Source: Streptomyces meridianus (GTDB taxonomy: Bacteria > Actinomycetota > Actinomycetes > Streptomycetales > Streptomycetaceae). From it: 64,000 nucleotides of DNA. The stretch covers positions 1-64,000 of the forward strand of contig NZ_JAMQGM010000051.1 of the NCBI RefSeq assembly GCF_023703325.1, in the 5' to 3' direction. Below, one piece after another: positions 49,246 to 58,148 of this stretch; the stretch's first letter is position 1, and every line of letters starts with the position of its first letter. The position numbers were made by a program, and so were the translations under genes. Below the pieces are notes generated by a model that worked only from the letters and a program-made list of their open reading frames with translations, made no database searches and was not told the origin of the DNA.

Positions 49246-49622
49246 GTGGGCTTGTCGCGTGTCGAGCTGTTCGAACACATCCGCCGGGACGTACGTCTTA
49301 ATCCGTCGCTCTCGCAGCGGGCTTTGGCGAAGAAGTACGGGGGCCACCGGCGGACGGTGAGGCAGGCGATCGCGTCGGCGGTCCCGCCGCCGCGGAAGGT
49401 GCCTCGCAGGAAGTCCGCATCCTGGATCCGGCGGTGGGCTGGATCGACGCGATACTGCGGGAGGACCTGAGGGCCCCGCGCAAGCAGAAGCACACCGTCG
49501 AGCGGATCGTGCAGCGGCTGGCGAAGGAGCACGACTTCGACCAGGCGTCGTACTCGTCGGTGCGGAACTACGTGCGCCCGCATGACCAGCTGCTGACCCG
49601 CCAACCGAGAGGTTCCGCATGA
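49246..49622 (+). pseudogene. istA: IS21 transposase IstA, mostly deleted and frameshifted
   Basis: GTG 49246 (GGGAGG upstream) opens LSRVELFEHIRRDVRLNPSL and SQRALAKKYGGHRRTVRQAI, the IS21 N-terminal helix-turn-helix. Near 49418 the frame shifts by one base (a G seems lost), continuing LDPAVGWIDAILREDLRAPR and KQKHTVERIVQRLAKEHDFD. The next residues jump to HDQLLTRQPRGSA and a stop overlapping the istB start (ATGA). The central integrase domain with its DDE residues, some 300 residues, is missing. Confidence 0.8.
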
Positions 49623-50419
49623 CCGACAGCACCGCCCTCTTCGACGTCGGGGTCCCGCAGCCCCGCAAGGACGCGGCTGCGGCGTGATCGACGAAGCCTG
49701 CCGGACCCTGCACCTGCCCACGATCCGCTCCCGCTGGGAGGAACTGGCCGCCACCGCGCTCAAGGAGCGGGCCACCTTCAAGGACTGCCGACCTGCTGGA
49801 AGCCGAGTGCCTCCAGCGCGAGGAGCGCAAGAAGGCCCGGTTGGTCAGGGAGGCGAACTTCCCGCGGCCGAAGCGGCTGGAGGACTTCGAGTTCGACAAG
49901 AACCCCAACATCGTGCAGGAGCAGGTCAACACCCTTCGCCGACCCTGCCTGGGCGAAGGCCGGCCTGCCGCTCTGCCTGATCGGGGACTCCGGCACCGGC
50001 AAGTCCCACCTGCTGATCGGGATCGGCACCGCGATCGCCGAGGCGGGCCTGCGGGTCCGCTACACCACCACGGCAAACCTCGTGAACGAGCTCGCCGAGG
50101 CCGCGGACGAGAAGAAGCTCGGCAGGACTCTGGCCCGCTACGGGCGCGTTGACCTGCTCTTTCTGGACGATTTCGGCTACCTCGACCTGGACAAGACCGG
50201 AGCGAAGCTGCTGTTCCAGGTGTTCACCGACGCGAGGAACGACGGGCGATCGCCGTCGCGTCCAATGCTCCGTTCTCGGAGTGGAAGCAGACCTTCACCG
50301 ACCCACGGCTCTGCGCGGCGATCGTCGACCGGGTCACCTTCAACGCGCACATCATCGAGACCGGCACCGACAGCTTCCGCCTGGCCCAGACCCAGGAGAA
50401 GCGCCGCCGCAAATCCTGA
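49619..50419 (+). pseudogene. istB: IS21 helper ATPase IstB, multiply frameshifted
   Basis: Pieces of IstB appear in order across changing frames: MTDSTALFDVGVPQPRKDAA, then IDEACRTLHLPTIRSRWEEL, then LLEAECLQREERKKARLVRE and FPRPKRLEDFEFDKNPNIVQ, then the Walker A segment LCLIGDSGTGKSHLLIGIGT, Walker B VDLLFLDDFGYLDLDKTGA, and finally NAPFSEWKQTFTDPRLCAAI to a stop at 50419. At least four indels (near 49679, 49790, 49945 and 50250) separate them. The DnaA/AAA-like ATPase motifs themselves are still readable. Confidence 0.82.
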
Positions 50420-50491
50420 CCTGCGTCTGCCGGCGGGTCCGGACCGTTCACCGGTGCCCCGGCTCGCTGGCCACCGGCCGGTTGGCGGCCA

Positions 50492-51073
50492 TCACCAGAG
50501 CTTGTCGATCTCCCCCGGATACAGCTCGATGCGGGAGTGATGGAACGACGCCTGCGCCTGACGGCCCGCGGCCGAGAAGAAGTCCGACATCGTGACCTTG
50601 TCGAAGCCAGGCTGATCGCTGGGGAAGGGAGCCTGCGGTGTTCCTCCGATGAGTACGGCTCCGGGAAGCACACGCCAGCCAGCGCTCTCATAGAACGCCT
50701 GCAGCGGGCGATCACACGTGAACAGGCCCAGGTCCAGGCTCTGGGCGATCATCCTCTCCCGCGCCGCTGTCACCAGCTGCCGGCCATACCCACGGCCACG
50801 TGCCTGCTTGCTCGTCACCACCGTGCTCAGCCCACCAGCAGAAAAGCACCGGCCGGCATGGACGATCTCTTTGAACAGGATGTCCAGCGCGGCCGGCACG
50901 GTCCCCTCGTCCACAAGCAGCATGGACAACGGGCGCAGTGCAGGATCGTGGGTCGGGGTGTCGACAGGAGCGTCCGGCCCGAACTCGGACGGCCATGCCT
51001 GCTCTTGGATCTCTCTCACCTGGACACGCAAGTCGGCGGGAGTGGCTGCTTCTGGGAACGACAAGATCTGCAC
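50492..51073 (-). CDS. GNAT acetyltransferase carried inside the IS element
   Basis: 193 residues, intact. The GNAT core has GLSTVVTSKQARGRGYGRQLV, where ARGRGYGRQL is the acetyl-CoA pyrophosphate loop, then DLGLFTCDRPLQAFYESAGW. The opening VREIQEQAWPSE and the overall order resemble AAC(2')-type aminoglycoside acetyltransferases distantly, but I would not call the substrate. Start GTG 51073; the ribosome binding site is weak. It is oriented against istA and istB and ends 72 nt past istB. Unlike the transposase genes it is undamaged, suggesting it is the part under selection. Confidence 0.78.
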   Translation of the reverse strand: MQILSFPEAATPADLRVQVREIQEQAWPSEFGPDAPVDTPTHDPALRPLSMLLVDEGTVPAALDILFKEIVHAGRCFSAGGLSTVVTSKQARGRGYGRQLVTAARERMIAQSLDLGLFTCDRPLQAFYESAGWRVLPGAVLIGGTPQAPFPSDQPGFDKVTMSDFFSAAGRQAQASFHHSRIELYPGEIDKLW

Positions 51074-51519
51074 GCGCCGATTGTGCTCACGCCCCGCGCA
51101 AGCGCAAGCGACTTAAACGATGGTGATCACGCTCGGCTACAAGATCAGTACAGGAAGGACCGAGGCTGGACCCCACAGGGGCCCAGCCTCGGCCACGTCG
51201 GGCCCTGCCGTTCTCCGCCGACCGAGCCAATGCCCCTGCCCGTCGTCCACCGCGAATCGGAGAATCCGACGGTCCCGGATCGAACACGGGTCGAGATCCT
51301 GCGGTCCGGTCAAGCCTGTCGGGGGCTCGCCGTCCGGTTCGGATCCGATGCATCACGCTACCGTCCCGCCCCCCACTGCCGCCAGACAACCCACCCGAAC
51401 GGGGTGGGGCCAAAACAACTTGTCGGAGCGAAGTTGACGCCCCTCACCCGGGCGCCATCACACCCCAAGTGGAGCCAGTTCCAGTGTCGAAGTGGAGCCA
51501 AAACAACCTGTCACAAACA

Positions 51520-51527
51520 CCCCAGAT
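51520..51527 (+). repeat. Target-site duplication, right copy (CCCCAGAT)
   Basis: Exact copy of 49022-49029, directly after the right inverted repeat end at 51519. Confidence 0.92.
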
Positions 51528-51814
51528 GCAGACGAATGCCGACTCGCTCCCTGTGGCCACCCTGCCGCACTTCATGACGTCACCGTCGAACCCCTCCGGC
51601 TCCTGAGTGGCCACGGGCCCGTCACCCAGCTGGGAACTCAGGTTTCGGCGAACGTGTCGACCGCTTCCTCCGGATCCTCCATCGTGCCGTGGACACCGGA
51701 GAAGGTCAGCTGCTTCCGTCCGGAGTGGTACTTGCCCTGCACGCTCATGTCCAGCAACCGGTTCTCCCCGCACGGGCGTTCGGCAAATGGCGCCGGCCGC
51801 TTCCATCCGGCGCC
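51520..51814 (-). pseudogene. Remainder of the IS-split gene, also frameshifted and N-truncated
   Basis: Upstream of the IS the minus strand reads GENRLLDMSVQGKYHSGRKQ, LTFSGVHGTMEDPEEAVDTF and then stops at AET; in the next frame it continues LSSQLGDGPVATQEPEGFDG, DVMKCGRVATGSESAFVCIW up to the target site. So a frame change at about 51630 precedes the IS. No signal or membrane anchor, normally present at the N-terminus of this family, is visible between here and the end of the phospholipase gene at 51824. The gene was probably already dead before the IS inserted. Confidence 0.6.
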
Positions 51815-51823
51815 GGCAGTCCC

Positions 51824-53043
51824 TCAGCTCTTGCACTTGGCGACGTTGTCCGCCGTCCCGGGCACCGCCGCGCTGCGCACGGCGCCGAAGTTGTTCCGGT
51901 AGGCCAGGTACGTGGCGTCGTCGTCGACCTTCAGCACGGTCTCGTCGTTGGCCCGCAGCCCGGACGTCGAGTAGTTCTGGCTGCCGGTCCAGACCGCCTT
52001 GTTGCGCTTGCCCGCGCACCAGCCGTCGATGATCATGTACTTGGAGTGGACGACCATCAGCGGCGTGGAGGAGTCGCCGTCGTGGTCGTGCTCGTAGCAC
52101 CGCATCTGCGGGCCCCCGCTGAAGTGCAGGGCCTTCCAGGTGCCCGCATCGGTGTTGCTGTAGACGATGTCCACGGTGCAGCCCGCTCGGCGCAGCGAGG
52201 CCAGTTTGTCCGCAACACCCTGGCGGGTCAGTGTGAACATGGCCAGCCGCAGCGCCGTCCGGTGGCTGCCGGTGCTGTCGGACCAGGTGCAGTCCACGTT
52301 CTCGAGGACACCCACGATGGTGTCCGAGGCATTGGTCGACCCGGCCCGGGGGAAGAAATAGGCGGTATGGGCGCCGGCCGGCGTTCGCGAATACTTCCAG
52401 GTCGACCAGCTCTTGGCTTTGAGTTTCTGAAAATAGCTCACATAGGCGTTGTAGAGGGTTCCGTTTCCGGTCACCGTGGTCGCGCTGTTCCAATAGACGT
52501 CGTAACTGGACGGGGTGAGATTGGACGACGTCTGCACCACCACGTTGCGGGTGAGGCCGGCATCGGCACTGGACACCAGGACGAACTTGTTGTGACTGAC
52601 CGAACTCCCCTTGTCCGGGTTGCCCAGACAGGACCTGCCGGTCGGGCAGAGCGTCACGAACGAGCTGCGGCCGGTGTCCGTTCCGAGGGACGCCTTGAGG
52701 GTGGCGTACGTGCCGTCGGCCACGGGGCTGGTGGCGGAGACGCGGTCGAGAACGACCTGCACCTTCACCGCTCGTGACGGGTCCTCATGGGCGTCGTGAC
52801 GGCCCTGGCAACCGTGGCACTCCACAGCTGGAACATGGTGATCCTGATCGTCGAGTTCGGATCCGCCCTCCGTATCAGGTCGACGACCCGGTCACGGATG
52901 ACCGTCTGCTCCGAACGAACGCTGCTCAGCGGGTCGTTGAAGGCCGAGCTGTTCGAGGCCGCATGTGCGGTCGCCGGATTGGCCATCACCACGGCAAGAG
53001 CCAGGAAGCAGGCGATCAGCGCCGAAGCGGATCTTCCGGGCAC
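51824..53043 (-). pseudogene. Secreted phospholipase D-like gene with one-base frameshift
   Basis: Two frames together give a PLD-superfamily protein of about 406 residues. The 5' frame has a signal peptide, VPGRSASALIACFLALAVVM then ANPATAHAA, and DPLSSVRSEQTVIRDRVVDL with ITMFQLWSATVARAVT. At about 52796 one base is missing (probably GTCACCGAC now GTCACGAC) and the next frame continues DAHEDPSRAVKVQVVLDRVS with both HKD motifs: SHNKFVLVSSAD and VVHSKYMIIDG, plus GSQNYSTSGLRANDE. GTG 53043 follows GGGGAAGA. If the base is restored the enzyme would be a complete secreted PLD-like protein. Confidence 0.8.
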
Positions 53044-53512
53044 GACTCTTCCCCATGAGCTGCGCAAGCGGTTCCCTCCCGGATCACGTCCCCGACCGAC
53101 CACGGCAACGCCGTGGCGGGATGATGACATGACGGAGCGGCAGCACGGAACAGGTCATCAGACACTGGACGCCGGGCTCACGAATAAACATCGGACAGGT
53201 TCCGTTTCCGACACCGTTGGCCACCCCAACTACCATCCGATTCACCATTGTCCGAACGCCGGTCGGCTTATCGAATGGCGGTCCCGCAACTCTTTGCACC
53301 CAAGGCGGGCGAATGTGATGAGAGTTCGGCTGACCGGCAAGCCCGGCACAAGCATCCGGAACGAATGGGTCCGGAAATTACGGAAGATCACCCTCCGCAA
53401 AAACCCGTAAACAGTCCCATCCAGGACGCAACCATCGAAGCATCCCGAAAGTCTCGTCAAGTGGCTCCGGTTCACACGTTCCGGGGCCCGGACTCAACGG
53501 ATGAGGGTGCAC
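53044..53512. other. Divergent intergenic region, lower GC
   Basis: 469 bases between the phospholipase and sapA-like starts. The stretch 53130-53450 is clearly less GC-rich than its surroundings and contains short open frames with no family similarity on either strand. It should contain both promoters; no good consensus was found by eye. Confidence 0.5.
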
Positions 53513-53980
53513 ATGAAGCGTTCGAAGCGTGCTCTGACGGCTGCTCTCGCCGCCACCGGAATGGCCTGCGCCGGCCTGGTCGCCACCGCGCCCGCCGCGT
53601 CCGCGGCGACGAGCGGGGCGACCGCCGCGTACAACGGCGTCTGCGGTTCCGGCTACAAGGTGGTGAACTCGGCTCCGGTCGGAAGCGTGGGCACGGTCTA
53701 CCTGACCTACAACTCCACGTCGGGCAAGAACTGTGTGGTCACCATCCGCAACACCGCGGGGTCGCCCACGTACATGTTCGCCTACCTCAACACGCTCGAC
53801 GACCCGTCGGACCCGGCCTACGACGAGGGCGAGTACCGCTCCTACGCCGGCCCCGTGTACAAGTACGCGCGCGGCATGTGCGTCGAATGGGGCGGGATCA
53901 TCGGCACCTGGGAGGCCTTCAACACGGGCTCCAACTGCGGCTCCCTGGCCGCCCGCGCCACCTTCGCCGGCAAGGACTGA
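53513..53980 (+). CDS. sapA: Spore-associated protein A-like secreted protein
   Basis: 155 residues. A Sec signal peptide (MKRSKRALTAALAATGMACA, cleavage after PAASA) precedes YNGVCGSGYKVVNSAPVGSV, VYLTYNSTSGKNCVVTIRNT, YRSYAGPVYKYARGMCVEWG and TGSNCGSL, matching the S. coelicolor SapA family with its cysteines. SapA is found with spores and aerial structures; its biochemical role is unknown. ATG 53513 follows GAGGGTG. A strong terminator follows. Confidence 0.85.
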   Translation: MKRSKRALTAALAATGMACAGLVATAPAASAATSGATAAYNGVCGSGYKVVNSAPVGSVGTVYLTYNSTSGKNCVVTIRNTAGSPTYMFAYLNTLDDPSDPAYDEGEYRSYAGPVYKYARGMCVEWGGIIGTWEAFNTGSNCGSLAARATFAGKD

Positions 53981-54017
53981 CACCCGGCCGGCTCGCTTGC
54001 CGCCGGCGGCACCACGG

Positions 54018-54045
54018 GAGCCCCTGCCTCCGGGCGGGGGCTCCC
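54018..54045. terminator. Convergent terminator after the sapA-like gene
   Basis: GGAGCCCCTGCC pairs with GGCGGGGGCTCC through 12 positions (one G-T wobble) around a TCCG tetraloop, in the 133-bp gap between convergent genes. It can serve both strands. Confidence 0.82.
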
Positions 54046-54113
54046 TCCGTCTGCGTCTCCGGCTGCGGGAAGCTCACCTGCCGCCCGAGACCGAGCGGGA
54101 TCAGCGCCGCTCG

Positions 54114-54974
54114 TCAGTCCCCGGGGCGGCGCACCTGCACCGCCCCGTCCACGACGCGCACCTCGAAGACCGGCTGGTCGGCCGTGGCCGGACCGCTCAC
54201 CCGGACGCCGTCCGACAGGCGGAACGTGCTGCCGTGCCACGGACACGTCACGCATCCCTCGTGGACCTCCCCCTCCGACAGCGGGCCCCTGAGATGGCTG
54301 CAGCGGTCGGCCAGCGCCCGCAGTCCCTCGGCGCTCTCGCCCTCCCTGACCAGCAGCACCGCCACGTCGCCGATCAGCTTGCGGACCGGGCGGCCGGGCG
54401 GGAACTCCTCGAGCGCCCCGACCGTGTGCCAGCCCGCAGGGACGAGGTGCCCGATCACATCCGCATGATTGACCCCGGCACCCTGACGGTAGGCCAGGTG
54501 ACCGCCCAGAAAGCCGCCGACGCCCACCGCGGTCAGCCCGGCGAACCCCAGCAGACGGCCGTCGCGCCCCCGGCAGCGGGCGACAAGGGACAGGCTGTAG
54601 AGCACGACGCCCGTCGCAACGGCGGCATCGTGCACCGCCCCGACCCGTTGCTGCTCGGGGAGCTGCTCGGCGAAGTCCACGGCGCCGGACAGGGCGGCCG
54701 GCGCCGCCCCGGCGAGCCCGATCGCGACCAGCAGGCGGGCCGCGCGCCGGTGTCTGCCCGTCAGGTCGAGCACGGCGGCCCCGAACCAGCTGCCGACGGG
54801 GATCTGCACCAGGGTCGGATGCAGCGCGTGTCCCACGGGACGGCCGTGCAGGACGTCCCGGGCGGCACCGAGCGGCAGAGCACGGACGGCGGCCGCCAGC
54901 GGGCCGGCCACCCGGTCCAGCACTTCGGCCCGCTCCAGCCGGGACAGCAATGTCAAGGGAAGAGGCATGGACAT
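54114..54974 (-). CDS. Rieske 2Fe-2S protein with N-terminal DUF2231 membrane domain
   Basis: 286 residues. The N-terminal half is a DUF2231-like four-helix membrane unit (GHALHPTLVQIPVGSWFGAA, ARLLVAIGLAGAAPAALSG). The C-terminal domain has a full Rieske site, RCSHLRGPLSEGEVHEG then CVTCPWHGSTF, giving Cys-x-His and Cys-x2-His ligands. It could carry electrons to an unknown oxidase or reductase at the membrane. The start is ATG 54974 or 54968. It is divergent from an NhaA-DsbA fusion gene, with 124 bp between starts. Confidence 0.87.
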   Translation of the reverse strand: MSMPLPLTLLSRLERAEVLDRVAGPLAAAVRALPLGAARDVLHGRPVGHALHPTLVQIPVGSWFGAAVLDLTGRHRRAARLLVAIGLAGAAPAALSGAVDFAEQLPEQQRVGAVHDAAVATGVVLYSLSLVARCRGRDGRLLGFAGLTAVGVGGFLGGHLAYRQGAGVNHADVIGHLVPAGWHTVGALEEFPPGRPVRKLIGDVAVLLVREGESAEGLRALADRCSHLRGPLSEGEVHEGCVTCPWHGSTFRLSDGVRVSGPATADQPVFEVRVVDGAVQVRRPGD

Positions 54975-55098
54975 CGGGTAACCCGGCGGGCACCGAGACA
55001 AACGACGGAACACACCACCGGACCAACGACCGCGTCCGCGAACCGGCACGTCCTCGCCTGCCCGCGCAGGCCCGAGCGCGTGCGGGCAGACTTTACGG

Positions 55099-56991
55099 GT
55101 GAGCGGTCGCTGGGAGACGATTCAGGCATTCTCCGCCCGCAGCGCCCTGCCGCGCGGTCTGCGGACACCTCTGCGGGGCTTCCTCCGTACGGAGACCGGC
55201 AGCGCGAGCGTGCTCCTCGTCGCCACCCTCGCCGCCCTCGTCTGGGCGAACGCCTCCCCGTCCTCCTACGAGGACGTGTGGCGCACCGGCCTCTCGATCC
55301 GGCTCGGCACCTGGGAGCTCTCCCAGGACCTGCGCGCATGGGTGAACAGCGGGCTGATGACGTTCTTCTTCTTCGTCATCGGGCTCGAGGCACGCCGGGA
55401 GTTCGACATGGGCGAGCTGCGCGAGCGGCAGCGGCTGGCCCTTCCCCTGGTGGCGGGCGTGTGCGGCATGCTTCTTCCCGTCGCGGTCTACCTGGGGATC
55501 AATGCGGGTCGCGGGACCGAGCAGGGCTGGGGTACGGCCATGTCGACGGACACGGCCTTCGCGCTCGGCCTGCTCGCGCTGGTCGGCTCCCGTCTGCCCC
55601 GCCGACTGGGCACGTTCCTGCTGACCGTTGCCGTGGTGGACGACTTTCTGGCGCTCGTCGTCATCGCCGTGGCCTACAGCGGGCATGTCGCCCCGGCGCC
55701 GCTGCTGGCGGCGGTGGGCTTCCTGGTGCTCGCCCTGATGGTCCGCGCCACCGGGACGCGCCGGGCCGCGGTGTTCGGAGCCCTGGGCCTGGGGGCCTGG
55801 GTGGCACTGCACGAGTCCGGGATCGAGCCGGTCGTCGTCGGGTTGGTCATGGGCCTGATGACCTACGCCTACCCCGCCGCCCGCACCGACCTCGAACGGG
55901 CTTCCGACCTGTTCCGCTCCTTCCGCGAGCAGCCCACTCCGGACCTGGAGCGCTCGGCCCGGCTCGGCATCGCCTCCGCGATCTCCCCGAACGAGCGGCT
56001 CCAACGGCTGTTCCACCCGTGGAGCAGCTACGTGATCGTCCCCGTGTTCGCCCTGGCGAACGCCGGCATCACGATCAGCGGGGATCTGCTGGCCCGGGCG
56101 TTCACCTCGCCGGTGACCCTGGGCATCCTGATCGGCTACGTGCTGGGCAAGCCGCTCGGGATCCTCGGCGGCTCCTGGCTGGCTTCCCGCCTCGGCGGGA
56201 AGCGGACGACCCCGCCCGTGGGATGGGGGGCCGTCGCCGGTGGCGGGACCATCGCCGGCATCGGCTTCACGGTCTCCCTGCTGATCGCCACCCTCGCGTT
56301 CGACGGCGCGGTGCTGGAGGAGGCGAAGGTCGGGGTGCTGACCGCCGTGCTGTGCTCCTTCGCCGCCACCTGGGCCGTCACCCTGGCGATCTCGCGCCTG
56401 CCCGCGCGAGCGCGGGAACGCGCCCTCTACGGCAGGGCGCAGGAGATCGTCGACCTCGCGGATCCCGTCGACCCCGACCGGGACCACCTGCGCGGGCCGT
56501 CCGACGCACTCGTGACGCTCGTCGAGTACGGCGACTTCGAGTGCCCCTACTGCGGGAAGGCCGAGCCGGTCGTCCGCGGGGTACTGGCCGAGTTCGGTGA
56601 CGACGTCGCGTACGTCTGGCGGCACCTGCCGCTCCCGGACGTTCACCCGAATGCCCAGCTGGCCGCGGAGGCCGCGGAGGCCGCCGCCGAGCAGGGAGCG
56701 TTCTGGCAGATGCACGCCCGTCTGCTGGCACACCAGCAGGAACTGCGACCGATGGATCTGGTCCGGCACGCGGAGGAGCGCGGCCTGGACACCGACCGAT
56801 TCCGCCGGTACCTGCGGGCACACAGCGGGGCGGCCCGGGTCGCGGAGGATCTGGAGTCGGCGGACCTCAGCGGGGTGTCGGGAACGCCGTCGTTCTTCAT
56901 CAACGGGCGCCGGCACCACGGCCCGTACGACATCGACAGCCTCACCGACGCGGTGCGCGCGGCCCGGGCCCGCGCCCTGGCGGCACCGTGA
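55099..56991 (+). CDS. NhaA Na+/H+ antiporter fused to a DsbA-like thioredoxin domain
   Basis: 630 residues. Residues 1 to about 430 are NhaA with 11-12 spans: SGLMTFFFFVIGLEARREF, AMSTDTAFALGLLALVG and the paired aspartates of the ion site in VAVVDDFLALVVIAV, plus IGYVLGKPLGILGGSW. After a linker, a Thioredoxin_4/DsbA domain follows with the redox motif VEYGDFECPYCGKAEP (Cys482, Cys485) and the cis-Pro in SGVSGTPSFFINGRR. NhaA-thioredoxin fusions are known in actinobacteria; how the redox site influences transport is not established. GTG 55099 starts the frame; the ribosome binding site is weak. Confidence 0.9.
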   Translation: MSGRWETIQAFSARSALPRGLRTPLRGFLRTETGSASVLLVATLAALVWANASPSSYEDVWRTGLSIRLGTWELSQDLRAWVNSGLMTFFFFVIGLEARREFDMGELRERQRLALPLVAGVCGMLLPVAVYLGINAGRGTEQGWGTAMSTDTAFALGLLALVGSRLPRRLGTFLLTVAVVDDFLALVVIAVAYSGHVAPAPLLAAVGFLVLALMVRATGTRRAAVFGALGLGAWVALHESGIEPVVVGLVMGLMTYAYPAARTDLERASDLFRSFREQPTPDLERSARLGIASAISPNERLQRLFHPWSSYVIVPVFALANAGITISGDLLARAFTSPVTLGILIGYVLGKPLGILGGSWLASRLGGKRTTPPVGWGAVAGGGTIAGIGFTVSLLIATLAFDGAVLEEAKVGVLTAVLCSFAATWAVTLAISRLPARARERALYGRAQEIVDLADPVDPDRDHLRGPSDALVTLVEYGDFECPYCGKAEPVVRGVLAEFGDDVAYVWRHLPLPDVHPNAQLAAEAAEAAAEQGAFWQMHARLLAHQQELRPMDLVRHAEERGLDTDRFRRYLRAHSGAARVAEDLESADLSGVSGTPSFFINGRRHHGPYDIDSLTDAVRAARARALAAP

Positions 56992-57349
56992 CGGCGCTAT
57001 GTCTCCTCCCGCCCCGGGAGGCACCCCGCCCGTCGGGGGAGCCTCCCGGGGGCCTCCCCGTCAGCCGTCGGCGGGCACCGCCCGGGCGGCGCCGGGGCAC
57101 CGGCGGGCGGCGGGATCTTCGCAAAGGTGCGGGCGCTTCCGGTGCCGGACGCATTCGGCGTCCGTTCCTCGGGACGAGCCGCGCCGGAGGCCGGAACGTC
57201 ACCCGGGCTCCGGGATCCCAGCCGGTCTCCGGCCGGCATTCCTCGCGGTCGACACCTGATCGAAAGGGGCATGGAGTGAGGAAACTCCCAGCACGCCGGG
57301 TCGCATGCTGAGACGTTTCGCGGCGACGTGCCCCCGCCGGCCGGGCGGT
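56992..57349. other. Gene-free region with a strong terminator hairpin
   Basis: 358 bases between convergent nhaA-dsbA and phosphotransferase genes. At 57012-57051 CCCCGGGAGGC pairs with GCCTCCCGGGG (11 bp) and a second stem CCCCG/CGGGG lies inside the loop: a good terminator for the fusion gene. An 11-codon frame at 57276-57311 with an upstream G-rich run is noted but not called. Confidence 0.7.
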
Positions 57350-58117
57350 TCAGCCGGCCGGTCCCAACGCCGCGGTCAGGACGTCCGCGTGGCGCGCGAG
57401 GTGCTCCGCGTCGGCGCGGTAGTGCCGATCGTGGCCTTCGGCCAGGTGCCGGGCGAACGCCGCGTTTCCGGCGGCCGCCTGTTCCTCCATGTGGCCGACC
57501 AGGTGTTCCAGTCGTGCCACGGCGGTGGCGACGAGCGTGGCACGGTCCCGGGCGGCCAGGCCGTAGGCGTCGGCGAACAGCCGTAGCCGCCGGGCCTGTT
57601 CGGCCAGGGGCATCGCTCCCTCCGCGGGAGCGGTGGTCAGCGGGACGAACCGGTAGGCGGCGTAGGCGACGTCCCGGATCCTGGGGCCGGGGTGCGCGGT
57701 GTCGAAGTCGATGAACGCCACGGGCAGTCCGTCGCGGAACACCATGTTGTACGGGGCGGCATCGCCGTGGCAGACGACCTCGGCCGGTTCGTGGGGCGGG
57801 AAGTACCAGATGGCGCCGGCGGGCGGGACGAACCCCGCGGTCGCGTCGTGGAAGGCCCGGAGCAGCCGGCCCGCGGCCCCCGGCCGGGCGCCGTCGCACC
57901 CCGAGAGCGTGCCGATTTGGCCGGGCACGAAGTCCAGGACTTCCCGGCCCTGTTCGTCGATGCCGTGGGCCCTCGGCGCGCCCCGGAACCCGGCTGCGGC
58001 GAGGTGGTCCAGGAGTGCGTGGACGGCCGGGGTCCAGGGGCCGGTCGGTCTGCGTACGGTCGCCCCGATGCGGACGACGTGGTTCACCCCGCCCCCGGTC
58101 AGGATCTCCTCGTGCAT
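57350..58117 (-). CDS. Aminoglycoside phosphotransferase (APH)-family kinase
   Basis: 255 residues. Catalytic loop VVCHGDAAPYNMVFRDG (His117, Asp119, Asn124) and metal-binding FIDFDTAHPGPR (Asp137, Asp139) are intact, with a shortened N-terminal lobe (GGGVNHVVRIGATVRRP). Members phosphorylate aminoglycosides, choline, homoserine or other small alcohols; the short N-lobe and DYDTAH-like motif point to the general, unassigned group. ATG 58117. It follows the galU-like gene on the same strand after a 31-nt gap. Confidence 0.82.
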   Translation of the reverse strand: MHEEILTGGGVNHVVRIGATVRRPTGPWTPAVHALLDHLAAAGFRGAPRAHGIDEQGREVLDFVPGQIGTLSGCDGARPGAAGRLLRAFHDATAGFVPPAGAIWYFPPHEPAEVVCHGDAAPYNMVFRDGLPVAFIDFDTAHPGPRIRDVAYAAYRFVPLTTAPAEGAMPLAEQARRLRLFADAYGLAARDRATLVATAVARLEHLVGHMEEQAAAGNAAFARHLAEGHDRHYRADAEHLARHADVLTAALGPAG

Positions 58118-58148
58118 GACGGGGAAGCCTACGCGCGTCCGGCCTGCT

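Larger units (their letters stand above)
49030..51519 (+). mobile_element. IS21-like insertion element with passenger acetyltransferase gene
   Basis: 2,490 bp bounded by inverted repeats. The left end begins TGTTTGTGACAGGTTG and the right end, read inward, begins with the same 16 bases; 25 of the first 29 match. Internal copies of a motif like AAGTTCTTTTGGCTCCAC (left) and its relatives at 51415-51505 are the multiple terminal repeats expected of IS21. An exact 8-bp target duplication flanks it. It carries decayed istA and istB on the plus strand and, between istB and the right end, a GNAT gene on the minus strand. It cannot transpose with its own proteins but could be moved in trans. Confidence 0.88.

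Noticed and set aside
51074..51480. A further gene in the right part of the IS element
   Set aside because: Open frames on the plus strand have no family pattern; the stretch carries IS21-type terminal repeats and is better seen as element end plus the GNAT promoter.
53242..53475. A 77-codon minus-strand frame in the region upstream of the sapA-like gene
   Set aside because: No ribosome binding site, no family similarity, and GC by codon position does not look coding.
57276..57311. An 11-codon frame with a G-rich run before it, possible leader peptide
   Set aside because: It does not precede a gene on its strand and has no codon bias typical of attenuators, so it is probably chance.
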